From assembly GCF_900113705.1 (NCBI RefSeq), contig NZ_FOQI01000011.1, positions 1-64,000 on the forward strand: a DNA stretch of 64,000 bases. The letters run 5' to 3'. The translations under genes were made by a program, and so were the position numbers. Origin of the DNA: Collimonas sp. OK307. Its GTDB lineage: Bacteria; Pseudomonadota; Gammaproteobacteria; Burkholderiales; Burkholderiaceae_D. This document shows positions 19,383-29,219 of this stretch, piece by piece. Each line of letters starts with the position of its first letter. Positions within the stretch are counted from its first letter, which is position 1. The notes beneath the pieces were generated by a model. It saw nothing but the letters and a program-made list of their open reading frames with translations. It did no database searches and was not told the DNA's origin.

Positions 19383-20093
19383 CTACGGTTCGATGATTTC
19401 AAATTTGTACCCGACACCGTAAATGGCGTGGATCACATTGCGGCCGTCAAAGAACGGTTCAAGCTTGCGCCGCAGATTTTTGATATGGCTGTCGACTGCG
19501 CGATCGGTGACAGGGCGGTAATCGTCGTGCAATTTATCCAGCAGCTGGTCGCGCGAGAATACCCGGCCTGGCGTCGCCGCAAGGGCTTTCAGTAACCGGT
19601 ATTCCTGCGGCGTCAGGTTGAGCGTCACGCCGTCGACGCTGGCGCAATGCAAGTCTGCATCGATACTCAACGCTGACGGCAATGCACTGACGGAACGCTG
19701 GCGGCGCAGCATCGCTTTTACCCGTGCCACGATTTCGCGCGGGCTGAACGGCGTCTTGCAGATATAGTCGTCCGCGCCCAGTTCCAAACCTTGCAGACGG
19801 TCTTCCTCGCCTATCCTGGCGCTCAACATCAGGATAGGGACGTCGCTGAATTCCCTGAGTTCGCGGCAAATCTGCCAGCCATCGCAGCCTGGCAGCATGA
19901 TGTCGAGCAAGATCAGGTCCGGCATCTGGCTACGTACCTGCGGCAAGGCTTCGCGGCCGTCGCTGATCCAGCGCGATGCATATCCCGCGGCGGTCAGGTA
20001 TGTTTTCAGCAATTCGGCCATTTTCGGCTCGTCTTCGACAATCAGTATGTCGGCGGTGACGGGAGCGGAGAAATTGAATGTATCTGTCGGCAT
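19383..20093 (-). CDS. baeR: OmpR-family response regulator, BaeR-like
   Basis: A 236-residue regulator: receiver domain at about residues 15-128 (acidic pocket in IVEDEPK, phospho-acceptor Asp in [14 protein letters not shown], conserved Lys in DDYICK) and a winged-helix DNA-binding domain at about 140-233 ([28 protein letters not shown]). It is close to E. coli BaeR over the receiver domain. One residue (Thr) is inserted between the conserved Lys and Pro of the usual KPF/KPY motif. It follows the kinase gene after nine bases. Likely target: the divergent RND pump genes. Confidence 0.92.
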   Translation of the reverse strand: MPTDTFNFSAPVTADILIVEDEPKMAELLKTYLTAAGYASRWISDGREALPQVRSQMPDLILLDIMLPGCDGWQICRELREFSDVPILMLSARIGEEDRLQGLELGADDYICKTPFSPREIVARVKAMLRRQRSVSALPSALSIDADLHCASVDGVTLNLTPQEYRLLKALAATPGRVFSRDQLLDKLHDDYRPVTDRAVDSHIKNLRRKLEPFFDGRNVIHAIYGVGYKFEIIEP

Positions 20094-20102
20094 AGGAAAT
20101 AT

Positions 20103-21512
20103 TCAGGCAGGGCTGGCAGGCAGCCATATGCTCAGGCGCAGGCCGCCAAAAGCGGAAGCATCGGCGCTGATGCTGCCTTCATGCGCTTCGACGATGTGCT
20201 GGCAAATCGCCAGTCCGAGGCCGGCGCCGCCGTTGGCCCTGTTGCGTGACGCGTCGGCACGGAAGAAGCGCTCGAACAGACGTGGCAGCGCTTCCGGGGT
20301 GGTGCCTGGGGTGCTGTCGTCGAACTGCAGGAGCCAGTAATGCTGTTCGCGGCGGCAAGCGACTTGCAGGCGCCCGCCGCTGTCGGTGTAGCGCAAGGTG
20401 TTTTCCAGGATGTTCTTGAACAATTGCTGCAGGCGGCCGGCGTCGGCATGTACCAGCATTGCTTGCTGCGGCAGATCGATGGCCACCGCCAGGCCGTGTT
20501 CGCGATAGGTTTCCTCATAGGATTGCAAGCTGGTGCGCAGCAACGAGCCGATATCGATATCAGCCTTGCGGTAAGTCAGTGCGCCGACATCGGCCAGCGA
20601 CAAATCGTATAAATCATTCACCAGTTTGTTTAGCGTGGCAACCTCCGATTGCAAGGATTTGACGGTATCCATGCTGGGTTCCAGCAAACCGTCTTCTATC
20701 GCCTCCAGCTGGCCGTTCAATATGCCCAAAGGAGTGCGCAGTTCATGTGACACATCGGTCATGAAATTACGTCGCATCCGTTCATTACGTTCCAGTGTCA
20801 ATGCCAGCTGATTGAAATCGGCGGACAGGCGGCCAACTTCATCTTGCGTCGCCACCTCGACCCGGGTTGTATAGTCGCCGCCGGCGAGCCGGTGTGTCGC
20901 CTTGGCCAGGCGGGTCAGCGGCGACAGCAAGACGTTGGCGATCTTGATGGCGATGAAACCTGTAAACAGAATCGACACCAGGCCGATCAGCAAGTGGGCC
21001 AGCCACTGCTTGTGCTGGAAACGCTGGTCGATCGCTGTGATCACGCTTTCGAACGGCGTCAACGCCACCCAGCCGATGATGGTGCCGTCGCGCATTATCG
21101 GGCGCGGTATGGCATCCGCCTGCATGTCGCGGAAGCCGATCACGTATTTACGGTCGGCATCAAGCAGGGTAAAGCGCAGGTGAGCGCCGGTCAGGTCGGA
21201 ACCTGACGGCGAAGACTTGGATGAGGGCGTGTCCGGATCGAGCTCAGGGCGGGTGCTGCGCAACAGGGAATACCAGATGCCGGGATTTTCTTTTATGAAT
21301 TCCCAGCTGCCGTGTTCGCGATAGGATTGCTCCAGGCGCGGCATCAGTTCTTCCATTCGTCCTTGCGCCTGCTCATTCAGGTAGCCGAGGAAATCATGGG
21401 TAAAACTGACGCGCGCAACTACACTCATGGCGAGAATCACCGCTACCGCCGTGGCTAGCATGGCATAGAAAAGCTTCAATCTGATGCTGGTTCCGGGCAG
21501 GGCGAGGCGCAC
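20103..21512 (-). CDS. baeS: Sensor histidine kinase, BaeS-like
   Basis: A 469-residue membrane kinase. Two transmembrane helices (about residues 14-36 and 165-188) flank a periplasmic sensor domain. They are followed by HAMP (about 190-240), the H-box FMTDVSHELRTPLGIL (about 252-267), and the catalytic domain with N-box LQQLFKNILENTLRYTDSGG and GAGLGLAICQHIV. The GTG at 21512 is preferred because AAGGA lies seven bases upstream and it gives the length of E. coli BaeS; the frame opens upstream to a TTG at 21557. It is divergent from the RND operon. Envelope-stress or drug sensing is inferred from the family. Confidence 0.9.
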   Translation of the reverse strand: MRLALPGTSIRLKLFYAMLATAVAVILAMSVVARVSFTHDFLGYLNEQAQGRMEELMPRLEQSYREHGSWEFIKENPGIWYSLLRSTRPELDPDTPSSKSSPSGSDLTGAHLRFTLLDADRKYVIGFRDMQADAIPRPIMRDGTIIGWVALTPFESVITAIDQRFQHKQWLAHLLIGLVSILFTGFIAIKIANVLLSPLTRLAKATHRLAGGDYTTRVEVATQDEVGRLSADFNQLALTLERNERMRRNFMTDVSHELRTPLGILNGQLEAIEDGLLEPSMDTVKSLQSEVATLNKLVNDLYDLSLADVGALTYRKADIDIGSLLRTSLQSYEETYREHGLAVAIDLPQQAMLVHADAGRLQQLFKNILENTLRYTDSGGRLQVACRREQHYWLLQFDDSTPGTTPEALPRLFERFFRADASRNRANGGAGLGLAICQHIVEAHEGSISADASAFGGLRLSIWLPASPA

Positions 21513-21700
21513 GGGAAGGTCCTTGGAGGCGAGTCGATCTGCGGTGTAGGGTAGCAAGGAAGTCGGATCTTGGGAAGATTTTCAGGATTATGCGCTCCCT
21601 CAATATTCCTCCACATTTTGTTTTTATCATGCAGACTCGATAAATTCCAAGATCGTAGCCATGCCCTCGCGCAAGTTGAGAAGCAGCTGCGACTGCCGCC

Positions 21701-22885
21701 ATGCTACCAAGAAAATCCTTGCCAAGATTGATGCTGATCCCGCTGTTGCTCACGTTCGTGCTGGGCGCTTGCTCAAGATCAGCCGATGTGCCCGCGCCAA
21801 AAGCGGCGGCCGAGGTCGGTACCATGACCGTGAAGCCGGAGCCACAGTCGGTATCGACGGAATTGCCAGGACGCACTGTCGCTTATCTGACGGCGGATAT
21901 CCGGCCGCAGATCAGCGGCATCATTCAGCGCCGGTTGTTTACAGAAGGCGCGAATGTCAAGCAAGGGCAAGCCTTGTACCAGATCGACCCGGCCACCTAT
22001 CAGGCCGCCTACGATAGCGCCAAGGCTTCGCTGTCGAAAGCGGAAGCGACATTGCGCGCTTCAAAGTTGAAGGCGGAACGTTATATCGAGCTGAACAAGA
22101 TAGATGCGGTCAGCAAGCAGGACAATGACGATGCGCAAAGCGTGCTGAGCGAAAACCAGGCCGCGCTGGAAGTCGCACGGGCCGCGCTGAAGACAGCTGC
22201 GATCAACCTCGGCTTTACCCGCATTGCGGCGCCGATCTCCGGCCGCATCGAAACCTCGGCGGTCACGCCAGGCGCACTAGTGGTTGCGCAGCAAAGCGTA
22301 GCGCTGACGACCATACAAAAGATAGATCCGATCTATGTCGACGTGACGCAATCCAGCGTTGATGTGTTGCGCATGCGGCGCGAACTTGCCAGCGGCAATA
22401 TCAAAGCGATCGGCCGCGACGAAGCGCCGGTAAAGCTGGTGCTGGAAGACGGCAGTGTTTATCCGAATCAGGGAAAGCTGAAGTTCAGCGGCCTGAGCGT
22501 CAATACCGGCACTGGCATGATTACGTTGCGGGCTGAATTCCCGAATCCTGATGGCATCCTGCTGCCCGGCATGTATGTGCGGGCCCAGTTAGAGGAAGCG
22601 GTCGATGAGACGGCCATCCTGGTGCCGCAAAAGGCTGTGACTCGCGATGCTACAGGTGCAGCGACGGTGTTGATTCTGAGTGACGCCGGCAAAGTCGAAC
22701 GACGTGCATTGACGGTCGGCCGCGCTATCGGCAACCGCTGGTGGGTGAGCGCCGGTTTGCAGGCGGGCGACAAGGTAATCGTCGACGGTTTGCAAAAAAT
22801 CAGGGCAGGCGACAGCGTGCGTGCGGTCGACATGAGCGCCGGATCGTCGAATCCGTCGAAATCGATGCAGATCACCGAGCGCTAA
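21701..22885 (+). CDS. RND efflux pump periplasmic adaptor (MexA/AcrA family)
   Basis: A 394-residue membrane-fusion protein with a lipoprotein signal (lipobox LGAC, Cys at about residue 25). The lipoyl and hairpin region covers about 60-210 (IRPQISGIIQRRLFTEGANVKQGQALYQIDPATYQAAYDSA in pieces, coiled-coil KAEATLRASKLKAERYIEL). The beta-barrel follows at about 215-300 and the membrane-proximal domain at about 300-380. It links the inner-membrane pump to the outer-membrane channel. The ribosome binding site is poor; an ATG at 21731 (before LIPLLLTFVLGAC) is an alternative. First gene of an adaptor-pump-channel operon. Confidence 0.92.
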   Translation: MLPRKSLPRLMLIPLLLTFVLGACSRSADVPAPKAAAEVGTMTVKPEPQSVSTELPGRTVAYLTADIRPQISGIIQRRLFTEGANVKQGQALYQIDPATYQAAYDSAKASLSKAEATLRASKLKAERYIELNKIDAVSKQDNDDAQSVLSENQAALEVARAALKTAAINLGFTRIAAPISGRIETSAVTPGALVVAQQSVALTTIQKIDPIYVDVTQSSVDVLRMRRELASGNIKAIGRDEAPVKLVLEDGSVYPNQGKLKFSGLSVNTGTGMITLRAEFPNPDGILLPGMYVRAQLEEAVDETAILVPQKAVTRDATGAATVLILSDAGKVERRALTVGRAIGNRWWVSAGLQAGDKVIVDGLQKIRAGDSVRAVDMSAGSSNPSKSMQITER

Positions 22886-22897
22886 AGGGTAATTATC

Positions 22898-25800
22898 ATG
22901 GCGCACTTCTTTATAAACCGGCCCATTTTTGCATGGGTCCTGGCAATCGCCATCATGTTGGCAGGCGCGATTTCCATTGTTACACTGTCGCTGGAGCAGT
23001 ATCCAGACATCGCGCCTCCGAAGATCAATATCCGGGCAAACTACGCCGGCGCGTCCGCCAAGACGCTGGAAGATTCAGTCACGCAAGTGATTGAGCAGCA
23101 ACTGAAAGGCCTGGACAACCTGGAATACATGTCTGCCTCCAGCAGTTCTGCCGGCAGAACCAGCATTACCTTGAATTTCAAGGCCGGAACCAATCCGGAT
23201 GTGGCGCAGATGCAAGTGCAGAATAAATTGCAGCTAGCCACTTCCAGATTGCCGCAGGCGGTGCAAAGCACCGGCGTGACGGTGACCAAGGCAGCCAGCG
23301 ATACCTTGATGATTGTTTCACTGGTCTCGGGCGATCCCAAGGTTACCGGGTTCGATATCGGCGATTTCATCGGAAGTACCCTGGTTGACCAGATTAGCCG
23401 GGTTGACGGCGTCGGCGATGTCACCACGTACGGCACCAATTACGCGATGCGCATCTGGCTGGATCCGGGGAAATTGCAAAAATACTCCTTGATGCCATCC
23501 GATATCAACCGCGCGCTGGAAGCGCAGAATGCGGAAATTTCGGCCGGGCAGCTAGGCGGCCTGCCGCCAATCCCGGGGCAGCAATTGAATGCCACCATCA
23601 CTGCCCGGAGCAAGCTGAGTACACCGGAGCAGTTTCGCCAGATTATCGTGAAATCGTCCAGCGACGGTGCAGTGGTGCGGCTGCAGGACGTGGCGCGGGT
23701 AGAAATCGGCGCTGAAAGCTACGACGTCAAGGCCCAGCAAAACGGCCGGCATTCGGCGGCGCTGGCGATACAACTGGCGTCGGGCGCCAATGCCTTGGCG
23801 ACGTCGAAGGCCGTGCTGGCGAAGATGAAGGAACTTGAGCCGTATTTTCCGCCCGCGATGAAACTCACCAGCGTCGTCAGTTACGACACTACGCCATTTG
23901 TCCGCGTATCCATCGAGGAAGTGGTCAAGACCTTGCTAGAGGCCATCGTGCTGGTGGTCCTCATCATGTATCTGTTCTTGCAGAACGTGCGTGCCACGTT
24001 TATTCCGGCGATCACGGTGCCGGTAGTTCTGCTCGGTACATTCGGAGTGCTCTCGCTATTCGGTTATTCGATCAATACCCTGACCATGTTCGGCATGGTG
24101 CTGGCCATCGGCCTGCTGGTCGATGATGCGATCGTGGTGGTGGAAAATGTCGAGCGCCTGATGGCAGAGCAGCTGCTGAGCGCGAAGGAAGCGACGCGCA
24201 AAGCCATGTCCGAGGTAAGCGGTGCGCTGGTCGGCATCGCGCTGGTGCTGTCCGGCGTATTTGTGCCGATGGCCTTCTTCGGTGGCTCCACCGGCGTTAT
24301 TTACCGCCAGTTTTCGATTACGATCGTATCGGCCATGGTCCTGTCAGTGCTGGTCGCATTGACGCTGACGCCAGCTCTGTGCGCAACCATGCTCAAGCCG
24401 CACGCGAATGGACAGGCCGCGCAGAAAGGTTTCTTCGGCTGGTTCAACCGTACGTTTGAACGCAATGCCCGGCGTTACCAGTCCGGCGTGGCCAGGGTGC
24501 TGGGACGCGGCCGCCGTAGCCTGTTGACCTATGTGTTGATTGTCGCTGCGATGGCGGTATGTCTGATGCGTTTGCCTACTTCGTTCTTGCCGGATGAAGA
24601 CCAGGGCATTTTGAACGCCCAGATCCAGCTGCCGGTGGGGGCGACCGAGGAGCAGACCACGCAGGTCATGCGCACGGTGCAGCAATATTTCCTGAAGCAG
24701 CCGGAAGTTATCGATGCTTTGCTGTCTGTCACAGGCTCCGGTTCTGGCGGCAATAGCCAGAATGTCGGGCGCGCCTTCATCAAGCTGCAGGATTGGGACA
24801 AGCGCAAGGATAAATCCCAGGGGGCGGCGCAGATTGCCCGGAGGGCGAACCAGGATCTGGCAAAAATACGCGACGCCAGGATTTTCGTGACGTTACCGCC
24901 CGCGGTACGTGGCCTGGGGCAAAGTTCCGGTTTCGATCTCCAGATGAAGGATGTCGGCGGGGTTGGACATGACGCGCTGGTGAAAGCGCGCGACGCATTC
25001 ATTGCGCTGGCGGGCAAGAGCGAAAAGCTGGCAAACGTGCGCACTACCGGCCTCGACGATACGCCGCAGTTCCGGATTGATATCGACGACAGCAAGGCCG
25101 GCTCGCTAAGCTTGAGTACGGCAGATATCAACGCCACCATGTCGACTGCGATGGGCGGATCTTACGTCAACGATTTTCTGAATAATGGCCGCGTCAAACG
25201 CGTCTATGTACAGGGCGATGCGCCGTTCAGGATGCAGGCGGAGGATCTGAATCAATGGCATGTGCGTAATTCCGCGGGCCAGATGGTGCCGTTTTCCGCC
25301 TTTACCAGTTCCGCCTGGACCTACGGGCCATCCCTGCTGGAACGTTACAACGGCGTGTCGTCGTTTGGCATCGTCGGCGAACCCGCTCCAGGCGTCAGCT
25401 CCGGCGTGGCAATGCAAGAAGTGGAGCGCATCATGTCGGAGATGCCGGTCGGAATCGGCTATGAGTGGACTGGCCAGTCGTACCAGGAGCGCTTGTCCGG
25501 TTCGCAAGCGCCCTTGCTGTACGCAGCGTCCATCCTGTTTGTGTTCCTGTGCCTGGCGGCCTTGTACGAAAGCTGGTCGGTGCCTTTTGCAGTGATCCTG
25601 ATCGTACCGTTGGGGATCATCGGCACCGTGTTGCTGACCTCTGCCAGCGGCCTGTCCAACGATGTGTATTTCCAGGTCGGTTTGCTGACCACGGTGGGGC
25701 TGTCATGCAAGAACGCGATCCTGATCGTCGAATTTGCCAAGCAATTGCACGAATCGGGAAAATCGTTGATGGAGGCGACGCTGGAAGCTGTACTTCTGCG

Positions 25801-26044
25801 TTTGCGGCCTATCTTGATGACGTCGCTGGCGTTCATGTTCGGCGTGCTGCCGCTAGCGCTTGCCAGCGGCGCCGGATCGGCCAGCCGGCGCGCTATCGGC
25901 ACCGGTGTGCTGGGCGGCACCATTTCCGCAACGTTGCTGGGGATTTTCTTTACGCCTCTGTTTTATTATTTGATCTGTCGGGTGATGCAGCGGCGTAAAG
26001 CCGCCACGCCGCCGATGGCAGAACCGCAAAAGGCAGGTGAGTGA
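22898..26044 (+). CDS. RND efflux transporter permease (AcrB/MexB family)
   Basis: A 1048-residue proton-driven drug exporter of the HAE1 class, the standard length for AcrB. The N-terminus FFINRPIFAWVLAIAIMLAGA is typical. The proton-relay Asp pair is in LVDDAIVVVENVER (TM4, about residues 407-408), the matching Lys is in VGLSCKNAILIVEFA (TM10, about residue 935), and two large periplasmic loops lie at about 30-340 and 560-870. The stop overlaps the start of the channel gene. Substrates are probably hydrophobic antibiotics, dyes or plant and fungal phenolics, but this is inference. Confidence 0.95.
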   Translation: MAHFFINRPIFAWVLAIAIMLAGAISIVTLSLEQYPDIAPPKINIRANYAGASAKTLEDSVTQVIEQQLKGLDNLEYMSASSSSAGRTSITLNFKAGTNPDVAQMQVQNKLQLATSRLPQAVQSTGVTVTKAASDTLMIVSLVSGDPKVTGFDIGDFIGSTLVDQISRVDGVGDVTTYGTNYAMRIWLDPGKLQKYSLMPSDINRALEAQNAEISAGQLGGLPPIPGQQLNATITARSKLSTPEQFRQIIVKSSSDGAVVRLQDVARVEIGAESYDVKAQQNGRHSAALAIQLASGANALATSKAVLAKMKELEPYFPPAMKLTSVVSYDTTPFVRVSIEEVVKTLLEAIVLVVLIMYLFLQNVRATFIPAITVPVVLLGTFGVLSLFGYSINTLTMFGMVLAIGLLVDDAIVVVENVERLMAEQLLSAKEATRKAMSEVSGALVGIALVLSGVFVPMAFFGGSTGVIYRQFSITIVSAMVLSVLVALTLTPALCATMLKPHANGQAAQKGFFGWFNRTFERNARRYQSGVARVLGRGRRSLLTYVLIVAAMAVCLMRLPTSFLPDEDQGILNAQIQLPVGATEEQTTQVMRTVQQYFLKQPEVIDALLSVTGSGSGGNSQNVGRAFIKLQDWDKRKDKSQGAAQIARRANQDLAKIRDARIFVTLPPAVRGLGQSSGFDLQMKDVGGVGHDALVKARDAFIALAGKSEKLANVRTTGLDDTPQFRIDIDDSKAGSLSLSTADINATMSTAMGGSYVNDFLNNGRVKRVYVQGDAPFRMQAEDLNQWHVRNSAGQMVPFSAFTSSAWTYGPSLLERYNGVSSFGIVGEPAPGVSSGVAMQEVERIMSEMPVGIGYEWTGQSYQERLSGSQAPLLYAASILFVFLCLAALYESWSVPFAVILIVPLGIIGTVLLTSASGLSNDVYFQVGLLTTVGLSCKNAILIVEFAKQLHESGKSLMEATLEAVLLRLRPILMTSLAFMFGVLPLALASGAGSASRRAIGTGVLGGTISATLLGIFFTPLFYYLICRVMQRRKAATPPMAEPQKAGE

Positions 26045-27450
26045 TGCGCAATTGTTTATTGATACCTGGCCTGGCGATATTGCTTGGCGGCTGCGTCAAC
26101 CTGGCGCCCGATTATGCGCAGCCGATCGCGCCGGTGCCGGCTACCTGGCAAGGTACGACCGGTACGGAAGGCACGATGGAGGAAGCCGCCGATGCGATCG
26201 ACTGGCGCAGCTTCTTCATGGATGCCCGCCTGCGCGAAGTGATAGCGCTGACGCTGGCGAATAATAGAGACTTGCGGGTAGCCGCCCTGAACATAGAAAA
26301 GGCACGCGCACAGTATCGGATTCAGGAAGCTTCCAGATATCCGGCACTTGGTGTAGTTGCCGGCGGCAGCGTCACGCGTACGCCTGCCGACCAGTCCAGT
26401 GGCAACGCGGCAGTGATTGCGCGTAATCAGAGCGTGCAGTTGGGCTTCAGTTCATATGAGCTGGATTTTTTCGGGCGTTTGAAAAATCTCAGCGCAGCAG
26501 CACTTGCGTCTTATCAGTTCAACGTCGAGACGCAGCGCAGCGTGCAGATCAGCCTGGTGGCAGAAGTCGCCGGCGCCTGGCTGACGCTGGCTGCGGATAA
26601 TGAACGCCTGCAGCTGGCCGCCAACACCTTGAAGAGCCAGCAGATTTCTTTTGAGCTGAGCCAGCGCAGTCATGCTATTGGTTCTACCTCCGGTCTGGAT
26701 TTGTCGACCGCGCAGGCAAGCGTCGAATTGGCACAGGTAGATCTTGGCACTTTCACCAGTCAGGTGCAGCAGGATGTCAACGCGCTCAACCTGCTGGCAG
26801 GCATTGCGGTGCCGGCGTATTTGCTGCCCGATCGCATCCCCGGTGCGTCCGCGCCATTGCTGGCGGCACCGGCAGGACTTTCTTCTGCGTTGTTGCTGAA
26901 GCGGCCAGATGTGCTGGCCGCGGAACAGACGCTTATCGCAGCCAATGCCGATGTCGGCGCGGCGCGAGCGGCATTTTTCCCAAGTATTACGCTCACGGCA
27001 CAGGGCGGAACCGCCAGCAGCAGTCTGTCCGGCTTGTTCAAGGCAGGGAGCGGCGCATGGAGTTTCCTGCCGTCGATCAGCGTTCCGATTTTCAACGCCG
27101 GCAGAAATCGTGCAGGTCTCGATGCCGCGAAGATAACCAAGGACATCGATATCGCCAATTATGAAAAGACGATTCAGGTCGCGTTCAGGGAAGTCGCCGA
27201 TGCCCTGGCGCAACGTGCCACGCTCGATCAGCGCCTCGGCGCGCAACAGCGGCTGGTCGACGCCTCAGCCAAAAGTTATCGCTTGTCGGAGGCGCGTTAT
27301 CGCAGCGGCATCGACAGCTATCTCAATTCGCTGGTGGCGGAACGCAGCTGGTACGGCGCCCAGCAAAACCTGATCTCCTTGCGTCTGGTCGAGCAGAATA
27401 ACCGGATCAATTTATACAAGGCGATGGGTGGCGGCTGGAGTAGCTCCTGA
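26044..27450 (+). CDS. Outer-membrane efflux lipoprotein (OprM/NodT family)
   Basis: A 468-residue channel protein. The lipoprotein signal has lipobox LGGC (Cys at about 17), then two repeated outer membrane efflux domains at about residues 60-250 and 270-455. Family motifs include NRDLRVAALNIEKARAQYRI, FGRLKNLSAAALA, LLKRPDVLAAEQTLIAANADVGAARAAFFPS and SEARYRSGIDSYLN. The ATG at 26044 overlaps the pump stop (TGATG); a GTG at 26041 is in frame. It completes a tripartite MexAB-OprM-like pump. Confidence 0.94.
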   Translation: MRNCLLIPGLAILLGGCVNLAPDYAQPIAPVPATWQGTTGTEGTMEEAADAIDWRSFFMDARLREVIALTLANNRDLRVAALNIEKARAQYRIQEASRYPALGVVAGGSVTRTPADQSSGNAAVIARNQSVQLGFSSYELDFFGRLKNLSAAALASYQFNVETQRSVQISLVAEVAGAWLTLAADNERLQLAANTLKSQQISFELSQRSHAIGSTSGLDLSTAQASVELAQVDLGTFTSQVQQDVNALNLLAGIAVPAYLLPDRIPGASAPLLAAPAGLSSALLLKRPDVLAAEQTLIAANADVGAARAAFFPSITLTAQGGTASSSLSGLFKAGSGAWSFLPSISVPIFNAGRNRAGLDAAKITKDIDIANYEKTIQVAFREVADALAQRATLDQRLGAQQRLVDASAKSYRLSEARYRSGIDSYLNSLVAERSWYGAQQNLISLRLVEQNNRINLYKAMGGGWSSS

Positions 27451-27640
27451 TGTTTGATGAAGCGTCTGGCGCCATTCAATAATTTAATAAATTAACTTTA
27501 TGTCATTGAATTTGCGTGGCGCCAGCGGTGTGGCATGTACAGTTGAGACCGATTCCACCGGGCCAGTTTGTGCACTGGAGCTCTGTCGAACCGGATGAGA
27601 TCGTGATAGCCTTTCATGGGTCCAGACCCGAAAGCCCGCG

Positions 27641-28285
27641 ATGAATACCCAGACTGTCCTCACCTTTACCGCATTCGCGGCATTGTCGATCCTTAGCCCC
27701 GGGCCGTCTATCCTGCTGTCCCTGCGAAATGGCGCCACCTATGGTCCGCGCTCCGTGATGTGGTCTGGGCTGGGCAATATTTCCGGTGTATTCTGCCTTT
27801 CCACCGCGGCGATCCTTGGGCTAGGTGTATTGCTCAAGTCTTCGGCGATGCTGTTTTTTGCAGTCAAGATTTGCGGTGCGCTCTACCTGTTTTATATCGG
27901 CATCCGGCATTTGTTCGCCGGCTCTACTGGGCTCGCTTATGAGTCCGAAACCGGCCAGGCCGGAATTGCTCCTCCTCCTCCTCGCAAACTGTATGGCGAA
28001 GCCTTCCTGACGGCGGCAACCAATCCCAAGGCCGTGCTGTTTTTTACCGCGCTTTTCCCACAGTTCATCAACGCCCAGGCACCTTTGCTTTCCCAGTTCC
28101 TGATCCTCATGGCCATCTTCATGAGCTTGTCCTATGCGACACACCTGAGCTACGCCCGGATCGCTTCCCGCGCCAGACATCTGCTGTTGAAACCGGTATT
28201 TGCAAAGTGGGTAAATCGCGTGGTGGGAGCAGCCTTCATTTCATTCGGCTCATTGTTGCTGGCGTTACGACGCCAAACATCCTGA
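27641..28285 (+). CDS. LysE/RhtB-family amino acid exporter
   Basis: A 214-residue inner-membrane protein with six predicted helices. The family N-terminus is present (LSILSPGPSILLSLRNGATYGPRSVMWSGLGNISG in parts, the SPGP motif at about residues 20-23), as is GEAFLTAATNPKAVLFFTALFPQFI at about 122-146. Such proteins export amino acids or their derivatives, commonly threonine, homoserine or lysine. The substrate is not predictable. No clear operon partner; the next gene starts 143 bases on with its own leader. Confidence 0.88.
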   Translation: MNTQTVLTFTAFAALSILSPGPSILLSLRNGATYGPRSVMWSGLGNISGVFCLSTAAILGLGVLLKSSAMLFFAVKICGALYLFYIGIRHLFAGSTGLAYESETGQAGIAPPPPRKLYGEAFLTAATNPKAVLFFTALFPQFINAQAPLLSQFLILMAIFMSLSYATHLSYARIASRARHLLLKPVFAKWVNRVVGAAFISFGSLLLALRRQTS

Positions 28286-28319
28286 TGTGATTTGAAGGCG
28301 CGTGCCAAAGAATTTCTCG

Positions 28320-28427
28320 AATTGTAATCGTTTGTAAGTGCAGTCAACAGCACCAGCTTGGCAGTCGTTTATTGCTCAAGCCCTCGGGAGTTTCCTGAGG
28401 TAACCAAGATAATTTAAAGGTGCACAA
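28320..28427 (+). promoter_or_regulatory. Duplicated 108-nt leader, copy A
   Basis: The 108 bases before the first Ala-rich gene match those before its paralogue (29987-30094) in blocks: AATTGTAAT, TGTAAG, AGTCAACAGC, CAAG-CCTC, AGATAA and AAAGGTGCA. Both copies have exactly the same length to the ATG. A hairpin at 28382-28400 (8-bp stem, 3-base loop) is kept in copy B with a compensating change of a G-T pair to A-T. Confidence 0.65.
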
Positions 28428-28739
28428 ATGAACAAATTAATCGCTACCCTGATCGCCGGCCTGTTCGCTACTTCCGTTTTTGCACAAGCTTCTGCTCCTG
28501 CTGCGCCAGTTGCGCCGGTAGCAGCTGCAACAACAACTCAAGCCGCCAAGGCAGATGTGAAAGCCAGCAAGGTTGAAACTAAAGCCACTGCAAAGGCTGA
28601 CAGCAAGGTAGCAACGACTGCAACCAAGGCGAAGGCCAAGAGCACAAAGGCGAAGGTCCATCACACAGCGGCAAAAACCGAAGCGAAAGCGCAACCGGCT
28701 GTAGCCAAGGCAGACGTTAAGGAAGCTGCACCTAAGTAA
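28428..28739 (+). CDS. Small Ala/Lys-rich secreted protein, paralogue 1
   Basis: A 103-residue protein with a signal peptide almost identical to that of the gene at 30095 (MNKLIATLIAGLFATSVFAQ, cleavage after VFA). The mature chain has an Ala/Pro segment then a Lys/Ala/Thr-rich stretch with alternating AKADVKASK-type units, ending in ADVKEAAPK. It resembles histone-H1-like or PHA-granule-associated low-complexity proteins in composition only. A periplasmic location is expected. Start supported by AAAGGTG. A terminator follows at 28774. Confidence 0.75.
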   Translation: MNKLIATLIAGLFATSVFAQASAPAAPVAPVAAATTTQAAKADVKASKVETKATAKADSKVATTATKAKAKSTKAKVHHTAAKTEAKAQPAVAKADVKEAAPK

Positions 28740-28773
28740 TCAAGGCAGTACGCCAAAGCGGTGCGCACCACAC

Positions 28774-28804
28774 GAGACAGGGCAGCCTGTCTCTTTTATT
28801 TTTT
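28774..28804 (+). terminator. Rho-independent terminator
   Basis: GAGACAGG and CCTGTCTC pair across a 4-base loop, then TTTTATTTTTT. It ends the transcript of the first Ala-rich gene and lies just before the next small gene. Confidence 0.85.
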
Positions 28805-28824
28805 AATGCTTTAAGGAGTGGCTC

Positions 28825-29034
28825 ATGGGTATTCTGGAAGAAGTAATTGGTGCAGTAGTGGCGGTTGAAGGCGTTAAGAAGCTGGATCCGAACGCTTCGA
28901 TATTTACCGAAGGCATAGCGGCGATTGCCGGCTACAAGGGTGTGGAAGCAATCACCGAACACCTGGAAAACAAAGAGGGCGATAACAAAGACGGCGATAG
29001 CGAAGAGGGTAATAACCTTCAACAACCTGCCTGA
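28825..29034 (+). CDS. Small acidic hypothetical protein
   Basis: A 69-residue protein with no signal peptide. The first part (GILEEVIGAVVAVEGVKKL and GIAAIAGYKGVEAI) is mildly hydrophobic and Gly/Ala/Val-rich. The tail is acidic (LENKEGDNKDGDSEEG). AAGGAG lies seven bases before the ATG and a strong terminator follows, so it is likely expressed. I do not recognise the family. It could be a small membrane-associated or phage-derived protein, but nothing here decides that. Confidence 0.6.
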   Translation: MGILEEVIGAVVAVEGVKKLDPNASIFTEGIAAIAGYKGVEAITEHLENKEGDNKDGDSEEGNNLQQPA

Positions 29035-29059
29035 GGCCTTAAGCAAGTCAAAATAAGAG

Positions 29060-29091
29060 GAATCTTCCCGATCGGGAAGATTCTTTTTTTT
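29060..29091 (+). terminator. Strong Rho-independent terminator
   Basis: A perfect 24-base palindrome (29060-29083, GAATCTTCCCGA and its complement) followed by eight T. It ends the transcript of the small acidic protein. Confidence 0.92.
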
Positions 29092-29219
29092 GTTTTAAAA
29101 TCCCCCACCGCATGACTGCACTCTCTTTACTACTTTCAGTGATGAAGTTAAAAGACAAATCGCAGAAAATATGTCACTGTAAGACCCAATGGCGATTTCG
29201 TGTCGGAACAGGGGAAAAG

